DNA of 64,000 nucleotides from Hemerocallis citrina (GCA_017893485.1 CM030358.1:256678477-256742476); one strand, 5' to 3'. Positions 10,809-23,040 are shown, counted from the stretch's first letter. Notes: a model not told the origin generated them from the letters alone. Translations and numbers: made by a program.

Positions 10809-11207
10809 CTACTTGAAGAACGCTAGGAACAACAAGACAGACACCAACACCCTACAAAGAAATCCAAGTACTGAATAATGTTGGTCACCTGTCCCGTAAC
10901 CTCTCTTCCTCGCACCATCACAATCTGCCGACCTTAACAACGACTGAATCGAAAGCTCATCATACAATTCCCAAATTTTAGCATCTTTATCCTCTTCTTC
11001 CCCATAATTCTTTCCCCAACAAAAAAATTCACATCCATTGGGAAAATTAGGACAATTGTAGTAGGCTTTACCTGGATTCTTCTTTGAAGTAGAATATTTG
11101 ACCATTGTCTGTATTCGACAAAAACATTTTGGAGCACCAATTCTCTGTCCTGAACTCGCTCTGAAAGACCTGGAGCTACATCTATAATGACTTGTTATTA
11201 TAAGCAT
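10809..11207 (-). CDS. GRF-type zinc-finger small membrane protein (hypothetical)
   Basis: 132-residue minus-strand frame. Residues ~26-64 match the GRF zinc finger: CFC at 28-30, then TMVKYSTSKKNPGKAYYNCP with Cys52, then GCEFFCWG with Cys59. Cys28, Cys30, Cys52 and Cys59 are the likely metal ligands. An acidic/polar linker follows (YGEEEDKDAKIWELYDEL). The last ~20 residues are a hydrophobic tail (VLVSVLLFLAFF), so the protein could be tail-anchored. GRF fingers bind nucleic acid in some DNA-repair proteins. In plants, short GRF-plus-tail proteins like this are common and mostly uncharacterised. The start is uncertain: possible splice acceptors precede the finger (around 11160-11190), and a 5' exon may lie near 12054-12270, ending CAG/GTATAA. 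It could be a live gene or an amplified gene fragment. No function is claimed. Confidence 0.6.
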   Translation of the reverse strand: MLIITSHYRCSSRSFRASSGQRIGAPKCFCRIQTMVKYSTSKKNPGKAYYNCPNFPNGCEFFCWGKNYGEEEDKDAKIWELYDELSIQSLLRSADCDGARKRGYGTGDQHYSVLGFLCRVLVSVLLFLAFFK

Positions 11208-12050
11208 TTCTCATTCTAACAAATATTATAAATCAGCAACTTTACTAGTATAATATTAGAGATTAGAGATGATGCAAGTTTAAAGATGAAAGATCAAATT
11301 ACTAACCTTTTTGAATATAACTTATGTAGGTTAAAGGTACACTTTCTTTTTCTCGTAAAAATATATAGTTAACCTATATTTGAGAGTACTGAAGAATACC
11401 ATTTGTCAAAACAACTGCAAAGATGATTTACCTTACTGTCAAAACAAAGTGCTGAAGATTATAAAAACAAAGCAAGATACGTATATATCTCCCCATATTT
11501 TCTTATCACATAGACACTCGCAGATATAAATTAACAAAATTCCATCATTAGGCCACATAACAAACAAAAAATAGAAGCAGCTGTTTGTATGGTTTGCAAA
11601 GTTCTAAACAACACAACCCAACTTCATTAGTTTTCTTTAAGTTAATATGACCAATAGTTAGTAATTAAGTTTAGTGCAATACACATGTTGAATTCTACAT
11701 ATTAGCCAAACAAGATCAACTAATAGATAGTAATTAACCAATAGATAGTAATTAACTTGTTATTTATTGTGTGTAGAACAGGAAAATCATGTTTTAGTTT
11801 GCGGCAATGTGAAATTCTTTTCAACAAGATCAACTAAAGGAATTTTTTTTAACAAGATCAACTAAAGGAAATTTATTTTTTATACATCAGATCTCTTTCC
11901 GATATGTATATTTCAACTTAGAAACAGTCATTAATATTTTCCCTTGAACTGAAATTTCGACTGATCTTCATATAAAAAAATTTAAAATGATCTTCATATA
12001 ACTTAGGGTTTCGACTTGAACTGAAAAAAATGAATTTTTTTTATACCTGA
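11208..12050. other. Possible intron of the GRF-finger gene, no other content
   Basis: AT-rich. It contains two short local duplications, AACTAATAGATAGTAATTA (near 11720-11755) and CAAGATCAACTAAAGGAA (near 11825 and 11855). No gene or element terminus was recognised. Confidence 0.4.
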
Positions 12051-12053
12051 GAT

Positions 12054-12440
12054 CTCTGTCCTTCAGTTCGATGGATTTGGATGAGTGCGCGAGCTAGGGA
12101 TTTCAGATGGCGTCGAGGAAGAGGGAATTTTTTGGCGTGAGGAAATCGAGCGTGAGAGGAGCAACGATTTGGGGATGAGGATGATGAGAGCGTCAGGAGG
12201 ATGAGAGCGCGAGCAGATTTGGGGTGCGCTGTGGGTTCGAATTTTCGGGAGCTAGGGTTTTCAAATCTCAAGTCGAAGAAGGCGTGAGGGAAATCGAGAG
12301 TGAGAGGAGAGGAGATTTAGGGATGATGAGGATGAGAGCGGTCGATGAGATGGGTAGTGGTTCGAATTTTTTGGGGGCTAGGGGTTTTCAGATTTGAGGT
12401 AGAGGCGTGAGGGAATGGAGCGTGAGAGGGGAGGAGAGGG
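12054..12440 (-). repeat. Duplicated GC-rich segment, possible 5' exon or leader
   Basis: Two direct, diverged copies of a ~190-bp segment (about 12085-12265 and 12265-12440) share GGCGTGAGGRAATSGAGCG, TTCGAATTTT and GCTAGGGGTTTTCAGAT. On the minus strand the left copy is open (about 12271 to 12054) and ends at a splice-donor-like CAG/GTATAA, so it may be the first exon of the GRF-finger gene. The frame is low-complexity Arg/Ser/Pro, so coding status is doubtful. Confidence 0.4.
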
Positions 12441-12585
12441 GGAGTTGGGATTGGGGGGGGGGAGGGGGTATGAAATGATGCATTTACCCCCTCCTCCTAA
12501 CTTAGTAAGATGAGAGGGAGGTCGATCGAACCGTTGGATGGCGATCATGATCAAAATCCCAGATCGGACGGCCTACGACGAGTGC

Positions 12586-12710
12586 ACACGGCTGTGTGCA
12601 CTACCCCAGTGCACAACCAAAAGTTTCCATATATATATATATATATATATACACGGCTGTGTGCACTACCCCAGTGCACAACCAAAAGTTTCCATATATA
12701 TATAGAGAGA
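12586..12710. repeat. Tandemly duplicated hairpin-element end with (TA)n
   Basis: A ~65-bp unit, ACACGGCTGTGTGCACTACC followed by CCAGTGCACAACC, AAAAGTTTCCA and (TA)n, starts at 12586 and again at 12651. The terminal word GTGCACAACC...TTTCCA-(TA)n matches the design of the foldback elements at 55161-56955 (GTGCACAACCGAAGCTTTCCC-(TA)n). It is read as a solo end of the same element class. Confidence 0.6.
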
Positions 12711-12812
12711 GAGAGGGAGAGAGTAGAAGAGAAGAAGTAGAAGTTTGAAAAATTATTATATGATCTATTTAATTATATATAGAAAATTATTATATAAAGT
12801 ATTCAAACACTT

Positions 12813-12831
<19 letters not shown>

Positions 12832-12888
<57 letters not shown>

Positions 12889-12890
12889 AG
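12832..12890 (+). repeat. (GA)n microsatellite following (TA)n
   Basis: Pure to near-pure GA repeat directly after a TA tract. The same TA-to-GA junction recurs at 57171-57238, where it is the end of a foldback element. Confidence 0.8.
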
Positions 12891-13235
12891 AGAAGAAGTT
12901 GAAGTTGTTGGAGTTCGGGAGAGCTTCGGGATGAAGCCAGTGAGCAAGCTTGGGTTTGGAGGGAGCTCAAGTTGTGTGAGGGGAGGAGCTTGGCTGTGAG
13001 GGTTGCTCGAAGGTGGTGGTGTGAGGTGGTTCGGGAGGTGGCTCGAGTGGTGGAGAAGCTGGCGATCGGTGACGTGGTGTGGTTAAGCATGTCGGAGGCA
13101 GTGGTGGTGCTTTGGTTGACGGCGAGGTGTTAGGTTTGGAGCTCGGGCGGAAAAATGAAGGGGAAGAAGAAAGAAAAATGACAATGAGGTGCAGAGGGAT
13201 ATAGAGTGTAGGAGTAATAGCTAGGCTGTATGTGT

Positions 13236-13571
<336 letters not shown>

Positions 13572-13869
13572 TTTGTAGACATAAGCATTTAGAAAAGTAT
13601 CACTCATACACTACAACATATAGGGCTTTTGACAGCGGACTTATTATAGCATTTAAATGTTAATGCTATTGAAAGTGATCAATAATAGCATTTTTGAAGA
13701 AAATGTTGTCTTTGATTAATTTTGAAATTTACCCTTAGTTATGACAGCGTTTTCAAAATGCTATATTATTTACGACATTTTAAAAATGCTATTATATCTA
13801 TAATTAAACAAAATAGATATGAGAAAAAAAAAATCTAAGTAAAAAATCTAAATCTATCAAAACCCTTTT

Positions 13870-15533
13870 AACTTCTCTCTCCCTTTTCGAAAACGTCCCC
13901 ACGAAATCTACCCTAATTTCTATTCATCCGCGCCTCCCGAATCCCCCTGATTTCTATTCCTTCGCGCTCCCGAATCCCCGACCCACTGAAATCTATCCCT
14001 AATTTCTATTCATCCGCACCTCCCGAATCCTCTGAGTTCTATTCCTTCTCTCCCTTCTCCTCCCCGCAGTAGTGTACATTTTCTAAAATCCCTAGCCCCC
14101 CATCACTGGGTTCTCCACCTGCCCGTAGCCACGCCGACGCCGCCGCTCTCTTTCTCTCTCCAATTCAATCACGTCGCGTCGCACCCTCCAATCCACTGCC
14201 GTGGACGGCGACGCTGCCCTCTCCTCCTCCTCTTTCCCTCACGGATCATCTCTGGTAATTTATTTAATTTTCAGTGATTTATCTGTACCTTAGTTCCTTA
14301 CTCTTTGGAATTTTGGGCCAAACTGGGAAAGAAAATTCATCGTTTTCTTTGAATTTTCATGGATTTTATTAATTAATCTTCTCTTTTATTTTCTACTCTA
14401 AAATTTTATTTTAGCAAAGGATGAATATTATTATTTTAGTCATGGACAGTGAGTTGGTTTGAGCATGTGTGTAATTGATAGTTTATCAATGATTTCCTGT
14501 TTTTTTTTTATATTAAATTTTGTTTTTTTAATATCCACATCTTAAATCTTTTCTATTTGTATTTTCATGTTCCCACCTCAAATCAATATGGCGATTCCAA
14601 AATCAGTCCTAGTATTCAAAGGACTATTTTACCATTTTCCTTTCTTTTTCATTCACTAATTCTTCATCAAATAGAAGAAAATCCAAGCAATCCTATTCAA
14701 GTCCCCTTAAATCTCTTGCATTAGTGTACATTTTAGGTGTTAGAAGCAGTAGTGTACATTTTCTAGTAAATTGTAAGAGAAACAGGTTGTAATATGTGTT
14801 TTACGGATTTTTTTGTATATTCAGTAAGTTAGAACTAGCTCCAGTTGAGAATGAAAATGAGAGAAAATCAGTTAGATTTTTAGCATGCACTACTGATACC
14901 AAAAGGTCATGCTATTTTAAAGTGATGAGATATTTAGTACAGAGGACTAGGTAGATTTGCAGAAACATATGTTTAGTTAAAAAGGATTGAAGGGGGTATT
15001 CTTTCGCAAGCATAGATTGAGGTCCTTACCAAATAAATAAAAAACATAACGGAAAAAGGATATGTTAGCTATTCATTTAACTGGATAAATAAGCTTTCAC
15101 GAAATGAATGTAGAAAAAGTATCCATCTAATTCAAACACTTCGTTGAAGTTTTCTCTTTTACGACTCAAGAAGTATGCCTATTATCTCATTTACCCGTAC
15201 ACATATATTAACCAGGTATAATGGATGTGATTGGTGTTATCTACTTCCTAAAACATTACTTTTATTGCAGTTCCATACAATAATAAAGTACAAAGCTTTA
15301 TACATCATTATTGCCAAATCTTAATATCAGATATATGTTGTATTTCTCCTTACTTTGTTGGTAGGACTATTTAAACCTTTTATCTGTATGCTATCTGATA
15401 TTCAGATCTTTTACTTAACAACCTAACGGTAGAGTTTGCCTTCCGGATTTGCAGATCCGCTGGAAAATCATTAGAGGAAAGATCATAAGCAAAAGGGCAA
15501 ACACTACTGGTTCCTCAAGCAGCGCTAGGCAGG
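13870..15533 (+). other. CACTA leader and upstream exon candidates
   Basis: 13870-14253 is a CT-rich leader ending at a donor-like CTCTG/GTAATT. An exon-like piece follows at 15455-15533 (acceptor TTTGCAG, donor AGG/GTATGC; open as IRWKIIRGKIISKRANTTGS). A further 18-nt piece at 18174-18191 is framed by CTACAG and GTATG. These may be 5' exons of the element's gene. No initiator ATG could be fixed. Confidence 0.4.
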
Positions 15534-16377
15534 GTATGCCAATATTCTATCGCTTTATTTACTGAGTAATTGATTGGATGTCTTTGCAAAAATCTTATAT
15601 TAGTCTATGACCACTCTCTCACTCTCTCTCGCTCAAAATTTAATATATCTCTCATCATTGGTCATGAATTATGCTTGTCTTTTCTTTGTGAGTCTATGAG
15701 TACTCATGATTTTTGGTTTTTTAAAAAATGGAAAAAAAGTTGTTACACATAGTAAATAAGTTAGAATTGGTTTTGATATTGAACCTTATACTTTAGTTGT
15801 AATATGAAATTCTGTCTCAATTGCATGTTTTGCTAGTCATTGAAGGGCTATAAGGATCATGAAGAAGGAATTCCTGTTCTTTTCCTTTTTCTAACTCATG
15901 AAAGTCATGCAACTTTTTTAAATTTTTACTGTATTATTAAAAAGTGATTGAACTGTATGATCTGTGTTCAGATCCTATATAAGAAACTATGAAGCATAAC
16001 TAAAGCATTAACTGAAAATTCGTAGTTGAATAACAGATGGACATTTTAGCTTGTTTTACATAACAATTTACAGGTGACATTTAGGAAATGTGATATTTGA
16101 ACTGAGAAAAATTAGTTCCTCATTACAAAGAGGATATATTTGTTTTATTATAAGCTTTTAGTCACTAAATAATTAATGCGATGGCTCAGCTTGTTACTAT
16201 AGTAACCTAAAAGTAATAGAAGGCAGAAAAAGTTTGAAAAGCCTGATTAATTTTTACAAGGAAATAATAGTAAATCATTTTAATTATTATTTTCCATTTC
16301 AAATTGCTCTTTCACAGTTCAAGTGTTATAATATTGGGTGATATCGGAATTGCATGAACTGAGTCTCTCTACTGAAA

Positions 16378-16448
<71 letters not shown>

Positions 16449-17221
16449 TTAAACATACATACTTAGTTGACTTTCTAACAATTTTCTCTTTATCTGTTCA
16501 TATTGTGTAGCTAAGTTTTGCTATTACCCTATTTTCTAACAACCTGTAATACATGAATAAAAATGTTTGACATAGAGAAGGGAAAAAAAAAAATCTGAAC
16601 CCTTATTGTACTTTGATAATGTTTCTCAATTGACCATGTTTCCAACTTTTCTAGCCTTATTTTGAGGGTGTGTTTGGTTGGGGATGCAAGTGCAAGTAGA
16701 AATTTCTTTACAATCTTTTTTTTTACTCAATTACTACGATATCCTTTATCTTTTGGAGGGAGATTCAAATTTTCGCTTGCACTTGCTATCAAATTAACCA
16801 AACATACCCTTGATGTAATGCTAATAAACTGAGCTATAGCTATCACATTAGTTATTGACGAATAAATGCTTAAGACTAAAAGGATATAAGCTTTTTAAAT
16901 AAGATAACTCTTTTTTTTTTCATTCTAAACATCAGGCATCCTAAAATTCACTTTTAAAATTACACTGAAGTTGTTAAAATCAATTAAAGTTTGATCCACG
17001 TTGTTGATGTGTGTATTGTTGGTGTTATCTTGTTAATTTCTCCTCGGTTGTCATCTCTTCAAGGTCAGAGGAGCTGGTGTGTCATCACAATGAATAAAGA
17101 TTGGGTTCATCTTAACAAGTTATGAAATCTTACCCAAATTAATATTTTAATATATAATAGATATTAAGATATTACATGCTTTCATGACCACTATTTTATA
17201 ATTTATAGAAATACAACAGCA
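15534..17221. other. CACTA intron-like DNA with (TA)n at 16378-16445
   Basis: AT-rich with one long TA microsatellite (16378-16445) and the small MITE at 16666-16809. No coding signal was seen. Confidence 0.5.
16662..16813. mobile_element. Small MITE, 144 bp, TSD TTGA
   Basis: Inverted termini GGGTGTGTTTGGTT at 16666 and AACCAAACATACCC ending at 16809, extended inwards by an interrupted match (GCAAGTGCAAG / CTTGCACTTGC). The flank TTGA is repeated exactly (16662-16665 and 16810-16813). The GGGTNTGTTTGGTT terminus is shared with the Tourist-like element at 60473-61777. Confidence 0.8.
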
Positions 17222-17390
17222 TATAAAGTGGCAGTTCATCAGTTTGTGGAAATTGCGAAGTCAACTGCTGAGGACCCAAACTGGATTATATGTCCATGCA
17301 GAGATTGCCAAAATTTCTGTCGTGGAAATGAGGATATGCTTTTACTTCATTTGCTCAAGCGTAGAATGGATATGACTTACACAATGTGTG
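17222..17390 (+). pseudogene. Transposase-associated domain remnant (TNPD start)
   Basis: An open stretch reads YKVAVHQFVEIAKS, then DPNWIICPCRDCQNFC, then LLLHLLKRRMDMTYT. It has the layout of the plant transposase-associated domain that begins CACTA TNPD proteins: a short hydrophobic helix, a CPCxxC cysteine cluster, then an HL...G/RM..Y segment. A usual TRW/W-type ending is lost and the frame runs out at 17455 without the transposase_21 core. It is therefore read as the truncated start of the element's main transposase gene. Confidence 0.6.
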
Positions 17391-18325
17391 CGTGCCTCAC
17401 ATTGGCTTGCCCGGCTCCTCTTTGTATCTCGTCTGCACCAGGGGGCAAAGCCTAGACAGCCTTGGTTGTTGTTTTGAACTTGAACTTATGTGAATAGGGG
17501 CCTAACCATTGTGCATTTCTCTCTTGATATTGTATCACATCTGCTTGATTTCACATATATTTGTCTTACACTTCAATTTTATTTCTTCATGTTATATGTA
17601 GGTATGCAGAATGACTAGATACATCCTAATGCATATTTAATATCATGAAGTTGGTTTTCTTCAATATAACTAATATGTTCTGATCTCCTCCGTCCAGAGA
17701 GGCATTTCTGTAGATGCTGTAAATGCTCTTATCCATCAAATTGATTTCTTGTTATTTGTAAGTATATGAAGGTCAGTTATCTGAGCGATTTCTAAAATTT
17801 GCTGGTTCTTGCAAATGAAATACTGGCCTCTATTATTTATCAACATAATATATAATTCCCATCAGTATAATAACCAGATTAGTGCATTGCATGTTTTCCT
17901 GTGAGGTTAAATATATTGAGAAGTGATCATCATTATCAAGCATTAGGTATTTTCTGATTTTGATAATTTTCCTTTGTATAGTTGGAAAACACAAATCACA
18001 CATAAAAGAAGTTACTAAGAAAGAGATAAAAGTTACTATGTTATATAACCTAGCTGAACTTGATGCTGGACCAGTCCTCCCACATTATAGTATAGATATA
18101 TCATTGGAAATTAAAATCGTCGTCTTCATGAATTGCTAATAATGTTTGATTTTTCAAATGATTGTTTCTACAGATCCATAACCTGCTTCAGGTATGAAAA
18201 CGTGATTGTGGTAGCAGACCTTTTGCCAGAAGTTCTAACTGCTTCAATGCATCAAACTGTTTCTATGATTGCACCTAGTGGAAGAACTGTCCTTTATCAA
18301 AACAGGATTGCAGTGTTCCTCTTTA

Positions 18326-18497
18326 TCAAAACATAGTGTATTTATCAAAACAGTCTGTGTCAAATACTTTGCTAGACACACTCAGTAGTGTATTTTTTGT
18401 CTAGCAAACTAAAAAACATAGTGTATTTTTACATATGATATTATACACTATGTCAAAAAATACACTATGTCAAGACAAAAAATACACTATGTTTTGA
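18326..18497. repeat. Foldback repeat inside CACTA element
   Basis: Perfect 16-bp inverted ends TCAAAACATAGTGTAT (18326-18341) and ATACACTATGTTTTGA (18482-18497). The interior repeats AAAAAATACACTATG in both orientations, giving a multi-branched foldback of about 172 bp. No clear TSD. It lies in an intron of the transposon gene. Confidence 0.7.
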
Positions 18498-18755
18498 TCA
18501 CTCTAGACAAAAAATATAGTTTTGATAAAGTTCAGCTAGTACATAATTTCAGCTAGAATTAACTGCAGTGTTCCTCCTTAGGAGCTGATATCATCTAAAG
18601 AAAGAATTACACTTGAGTATGAGAGGAGGACCATTACCTAAAAAGTAGAAAAAGAAAACTAACAGAAATACGGTTATAAGTAAAAAGGTTAACTTCATTT
18701 AATTCTTTGTGCTAATTTTTATGATAATAATTTATATATACACATATTACTTCAG

Positions 18756-20103
18756 CAAAAGTTCACATTCAATGGACGTGATAGAGAAGCAAAAATTTAC
18801 ACCCTACAAGCGATGGGAAGATCTGCCAGGGCACGCAAAGCAAAATTGGGGGCAAGCTTAAACAAGAAACCGATTTACAAAAGTCAAAGAGAGTGGGATG
18901 AATTTGTAAAATCAAGAAACAACCCAAAATTCAAGGTAAAAAACTATGTATACTATTCTGTTTAACTTGCTATATCTTATCTTTTATATAAAATTAATTA
19001 TATTAGAGTACAATTTGTCTTGTAGGCAAAAAGTGAAAAGTTCAAGGAAATGAGAAGTAAACAAACTATCCCTTACCGTGGTAGTCGAAAGGGATTTGCT
19101 CGGATAGAATCTGAAATAGTAGTGAGTTAATTATAATTTTTTTTCATTATATTTATTAAATGTGTTGTTTATAATTTTGATGTTTGTGTTGATTGTATCT
19201 GTTTATAGAAAGAAGAGGGTTCCATTTGTCATGATAAAGTTAGGCTTCGTTGTTGGTATCGAGCATATACAAAAAAGAACGGTGAAGCAGGAAAGCCAGA
19301 TGATGTTGATCTTATAGTATGGTTCTAAAATTGTTTTATCACATAGTTTACTATTAGTTAAATACAGATTCTTATTGTTCAATCATATGTTCATATTAAT
19401 TTTGAGTTTTTTTACTTTCAGAAAAAGGTGAAAGAAGAACTAGCTTCTTCGCCACTCGAGACATCCCACGTAGGCCCGGGTTATGAAGGTGACGCATATT
19501 CAAGGGTATTTAACAAGCCTGAACGACAAGGCCGTTTATCCTCGATGGGAGCAGGAGCCAACCAATCTAAATTAAGTGCCTCGATTGCAACCTCTGCCGA
19601 AGTAGTTGAGCTCAGAGGAAAGGTGGATTCACTTGCTGAAACAGTGAAGGAGTTGACAGCTCTACTTAAAAAGCAAACAAAGTCTAAAAACTCTTCTTAC
19701 TCAAAACATAAGAAACATAAGAAAAATAAGAAGGTAAGAATATTGATTTTCATTTGAATGTTGATTAGATTAAACATAATAGATTCATAATTCAGTTTAT
19801 TATTTTACAGAGTATGGTTCAACAAGAAGAGGATAGTGAGGATGATCTGGAGGAGGAAGATAGTGATGACGATATAGAGGAAGAAGATAGTGATGCTCAA
19901 GATGAAGAGGATAGTGAAGATGATGAAGAAGATCATAGCGATAGTGATGATAATGTGGATTTTGATGGTGAAAACGATAATGACGATGATAGTGACGAGG
20001 AGGATGAGGATGAGGATAAGCGCTCAAAATTGTGTAACAATGATCCATTATCAACTACTAATGCAACTGATACTCCACAGGTAACCCAGTACAGCTTTAG
20101 TAC

Positions 20104-20158
<55 letters not shown>

Positions 20159-20480
20159 CACTTGAAATTACTTTTTTTTTATGTTTTCATGTTAGTCACT
20201 CAATGGCAGCAGTAATTGTAGAAGTAGAATGTGTGAATTGTTAAACTGGGAGGCACCGAGTGAAGTGGTTGCTATTGGGCGATGGGTGACAAATGATCCT
20301 GAGGTGGTAGTGCATTGTGTACCCCTTGGGCAGAATGCTTCCAAAGTTTGGGTGGATGAAGTAAGACAACCTTCAGCACCATTGTTTAGGCGAGGTGGTG
20401 GTGTAGATACTCTAGATGAGGTTATGGGACTTGCAATTGCATGGCCGACCGATCACATCAAGATGTTGGATGCTAACTAG
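18756..20480 (+). CDS. CACTA TNPA-like protein, Transposase_24 type, six exons
   Basis: Six successive exons lie at 18756-18935, 19026-19121, 19209-19316, 19422-19733, 19811-20080 and 20196-20480. Their lengths (180, 96, 108, 312, 270, 285 nt) are all multiples of three, all join in phase 0 at GT-AG borders, and the frame is open to TAG at 20478. The product is at least 416 residues. In order it has a basic start (QAMGRSARARKAKLG), KSQREWDEFVKSRN, PYRGSRKGFARIESEI and WYRAYTKKNGEAGKP, which is the layout of the plant Transposase_24 family. A predicted coiled coil (LRGKVDSLAETVKELTALLK) and a Lys-rich patch follow. Exon 5 encodes a long Asp/Glu run. The last exon resembles the C-terminal domain of such proteins (VAIGRWV..., KVWVDEV, AIAWPTDHIKML). 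In En/Spm this protein binds the subterminal repeats. No ATG starts the first listed exon: an internal ATG is at 18813, or a 5' exon was missed. Confidence 0.8.
20104..20157. repeat. (TA)n microsatellite in intron 5 of the TNPA-like gene
   Basis: Pure TA run between exons 5 and 6. Confidence 0.9.
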
Positions 20481-21306
20481 GTACATTACTTTCCTTCTAA
20501 AAAATTATATAGTGGGATAAACCCTTGAACTTGGTATTTGTTAATCATATATTACTTCATTACAATATTACATTTTTTTAAAAAAAAATATTTAAAGGCA
20601 ATGTTACTATTACAATATTACATAGAGCCTTCATGAAGTAGAATGTGACTAATTGAAATATATTTTATTGCCTTTTCGATTGGGTAATTTAAACCCTTCA
20701 CAACACCAACACCAAAACCAACATTTTTTAAATGATGCTCATCTCATACCTTTATCATGTGACTATAACCACTTCTACCTTGTTGAAGTAAGGATTCAGC
20801 TTGCCTAGTATTGTGTTGTACTCCTACGAGATGGTTACTTTTTATTCATGAAAAAGTGAAATCATTTATTTACTGTACATGCTGAAAATGTCCCAGAATT
20901 ACTTCCCCTTTACCCATTTGATATGCACTCCTTAAGAGAGACAGGCTTTCACGGCCACTGCCCCAGAAAGTTATTAATTACTCTTGTAACTCTTCCTTAT
21001 AAATTTCCAATCACACTATCAAAGACGTTTTTTGTTGATTTCAAGTCACACCTTGTTGAATCCATGTTCCATGCAATGGAAGATGGTTGAAATTGATCCC
21101 CACTTCTTCTCAACCCAGGAATATGAAGTAGTGTCAGCTACTTTATCAAACTTCGAAATATCAAACTTCAAAACTTTCAATTGAGTACATTTACAATTAG
21201 CAAAGTAACACTCAGGATTAGAAAATACTGTAATTAGCAATTGCACACTTCCACAAGTTTCATATGTTTCATCCAAAGAAATTCTTGATGCATGCACCTC
21301 AGCTTA
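20481..21306. other. CACTA 3' region, nothing recognised
   Basis: AT-rich sequence after the stop codon of the TNPA-like gene. Short frames only. Confidence 0.5.
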
Positions 21307-21434
21307 AATGTGCATCAGAATTTTTTGAGTTTGGAGATGTCAAGGCTTGAACCGGGGTTCTCAACTTAGCCACAATCTTGCCTCCACCCAAGTACCAGCC
21401 AAGACATGCTTGGTGGTAATGTGCATCAGAATTA
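21307..21434 (-). mobile_element. SINE, ~96 bp, with 16-bp target-site duplication
   Basis: AATGTGCATCAGAATT occurs exactly at 21307-21322 and 21419-21434. Between them, on the minus strand, is a tRNA-like unit with an A-box-like TGGCTGGTACTTGG and a B box GGTTCAAGCC (plus 21344-21353), ending in a short A-rich tail (...CTCAAAA). A perfect long TSD, internal Pol III-type boxes and an A tail are together diagnostic of a SINE retroposition. It is short for plant SINEs, so it may be a truncated or minimal copy. It lies inside the CACTA element and so inserted later. Confidence 0.7.
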
Positions 21435-22340
21435 GAACTCTCAAGAACAAAATTAATGACTCAACCCAAAAATTATATAGTCGGCTTTCTGTAGGAGTGG
21501 TTTAATTCATAGATTGCTTTGGGGTTGTTGAAAGATTTGATAATGCTTTTGCTGGAGCCCGGAGGTGTTTGGGTTACTAGTATCCCCCATCTTCAACCAC
21601 AGATGTCGAGAACTACTTCCAGGATCTAGAAACAGCTCATATGCTAATGGCACTTCTTAGAGTGCATGTCAATATGATTCATCCATAAAGTGAATTAATC
21701 AATAAGAAATATGGGCCCTACATATGAATTTGTATTTTGTTGTCATTCCTCAGTGATATGGATGTATGTTTTCTACAAGCCACTACAAAAGAACAAGGAA
21801 AATCCATGGAAAAACCACCCCTTAATGGTGCTAAGGATTGTTTTCTTGCCTGTTTTAAATTCTATGATAAGATTTTGCGTACTGGAATATGTAGGAACTT
21901 TCTTATAAACACATAAGAATCGGTACTCAGTTATCTCTCATTGCATCTGTAGTGTACTGCATTTCTAGGTTCTACCCATTTACCACAGTACGGCAACTAC
22001 TAATTCATATACTTCCATTGTAATTTTTCTCTTATATCATTCCTTTTAAATTCTTGAAGACAATGTAAACCTTCATCTGTGGTTGTGGAACTTCTTTCGG
22101 TTTTTTTTTTTTTTGTAGATTGAAATTCAATTCAACAGCCACTGTTCTCTAAATTACTTTGATAATATCTTTGCCCTGTTTATCATTTTGAGCATTATTT
22201 CTTCAATTGAGTATACAACTTTAAAGCTTCTTAGATTGTACTCAGTACAACCTCCTTGAGTTAGGAGTTATGACTATATGAATCTTATGTTTGACATTTT
22301 TTCTTCTACATTTGCAGATTGGAGACGTCGTGGATGAAAC
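21435..22340. other. CACTA 3' region, AT-rich
   Basis: No gene or element ends identified. An acceptor-like TTTGCAG at 22318 could start a last untranslated exon of the transposon gene. Confidence 0.4.
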
Positions 22341-22346
22341 GAAGAG

Positions 22347-22457
22347 TGCGAGTTGTGTTGATGTTAGGCACTCGAGAATTTTTTGTCGTCAGTTTTAAGT
22401 TTGCGAGTTGTGTTGATGTTAGGCACTCAAGAATTTTTTGTCGTCAGTTTTAAGTTT
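22347..22457 (+). repeat. 55-bp tandem duplication near CACTA right end
   Basis: TGCGAGTTGTGTTGATGTTA through CAGTTTTAAGTT occurs twice in tandem (starts 22347 and 22402), differing at one CpG (CTCGAG versus CTCAAG). Confidence 0.85.
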
Positions 22458-22719
22458 ATTGGATGAACTTTTGTATCAGTTTATTGTGTACATATTTCTA
22501 TGTTGATATGTTTTTATATATTTGTACACAAATTTGCGAAACTTTTATAGTTATAATGGTGTATTGACATTTTCGATAAATCGATTTTTATTTGTATCCG
22601 TAGATTTTTTTTTGTATACAGTTAAAACGAAATAGCGTTCCTAAAATGCTGTAAAAAATCACAAATATCAAAACGATTGCGTTTTAAAAATGTTGTATGT
22701 TTGATTCTATTACCGGACT

Positions 22720-23040
22720 GTTTAACGATAGCGTTGCCGAAACACTATAAATTTTATAGCGTTTTAACAAAACGCTATAGAAACTATAGCGTTTTACAAA
22801 ATGCTATAGAATCTATAGCGTTTTGTGAAACGCTATCGATTCTATAGCGTTTTGTAAAACGCTATAGAATCGATAGCGTTTCCAGAACGCTATAGATTCT
22901 ATAGCGTTTTGTGAAACGCGATTCTATAGCGTTTGGTCAAAACGCTATAGACTTATTATAGCGGGGCTTTTGATAGCGTTTGTAAAACGCTATTGTAGGT
23001 CTACGATAGCATTTTATGAATGCTATCAAATGTCATATTT
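22720..23040. repeat. CACTA subterminal repeats, right end
   Basis: About a dozen copies of GCTATAG / CTATAGC with AAAACGC or GCGTTTT next to them, in both orientations. They are the presumed binding array for the TNPA-like protein encoded at 18756-20480. Many pairs form short hairpins such as ATAGCGTTTTGTAAAACGCT. Confidence 0.8.

Noticed and set aside
19800..20054. Minus-strand His/Tyr/Pro-rich frame
   Set aside because: Antisense shadow of the acidic exon of the CACTA TNPA-like gene.
22720..23040. CRISPR-like spaced repeats
   Set aside because: The repeats occur in both orientations with irregular spacing and lie next to a CACTA terminus. They are transposon subterminal repeats.
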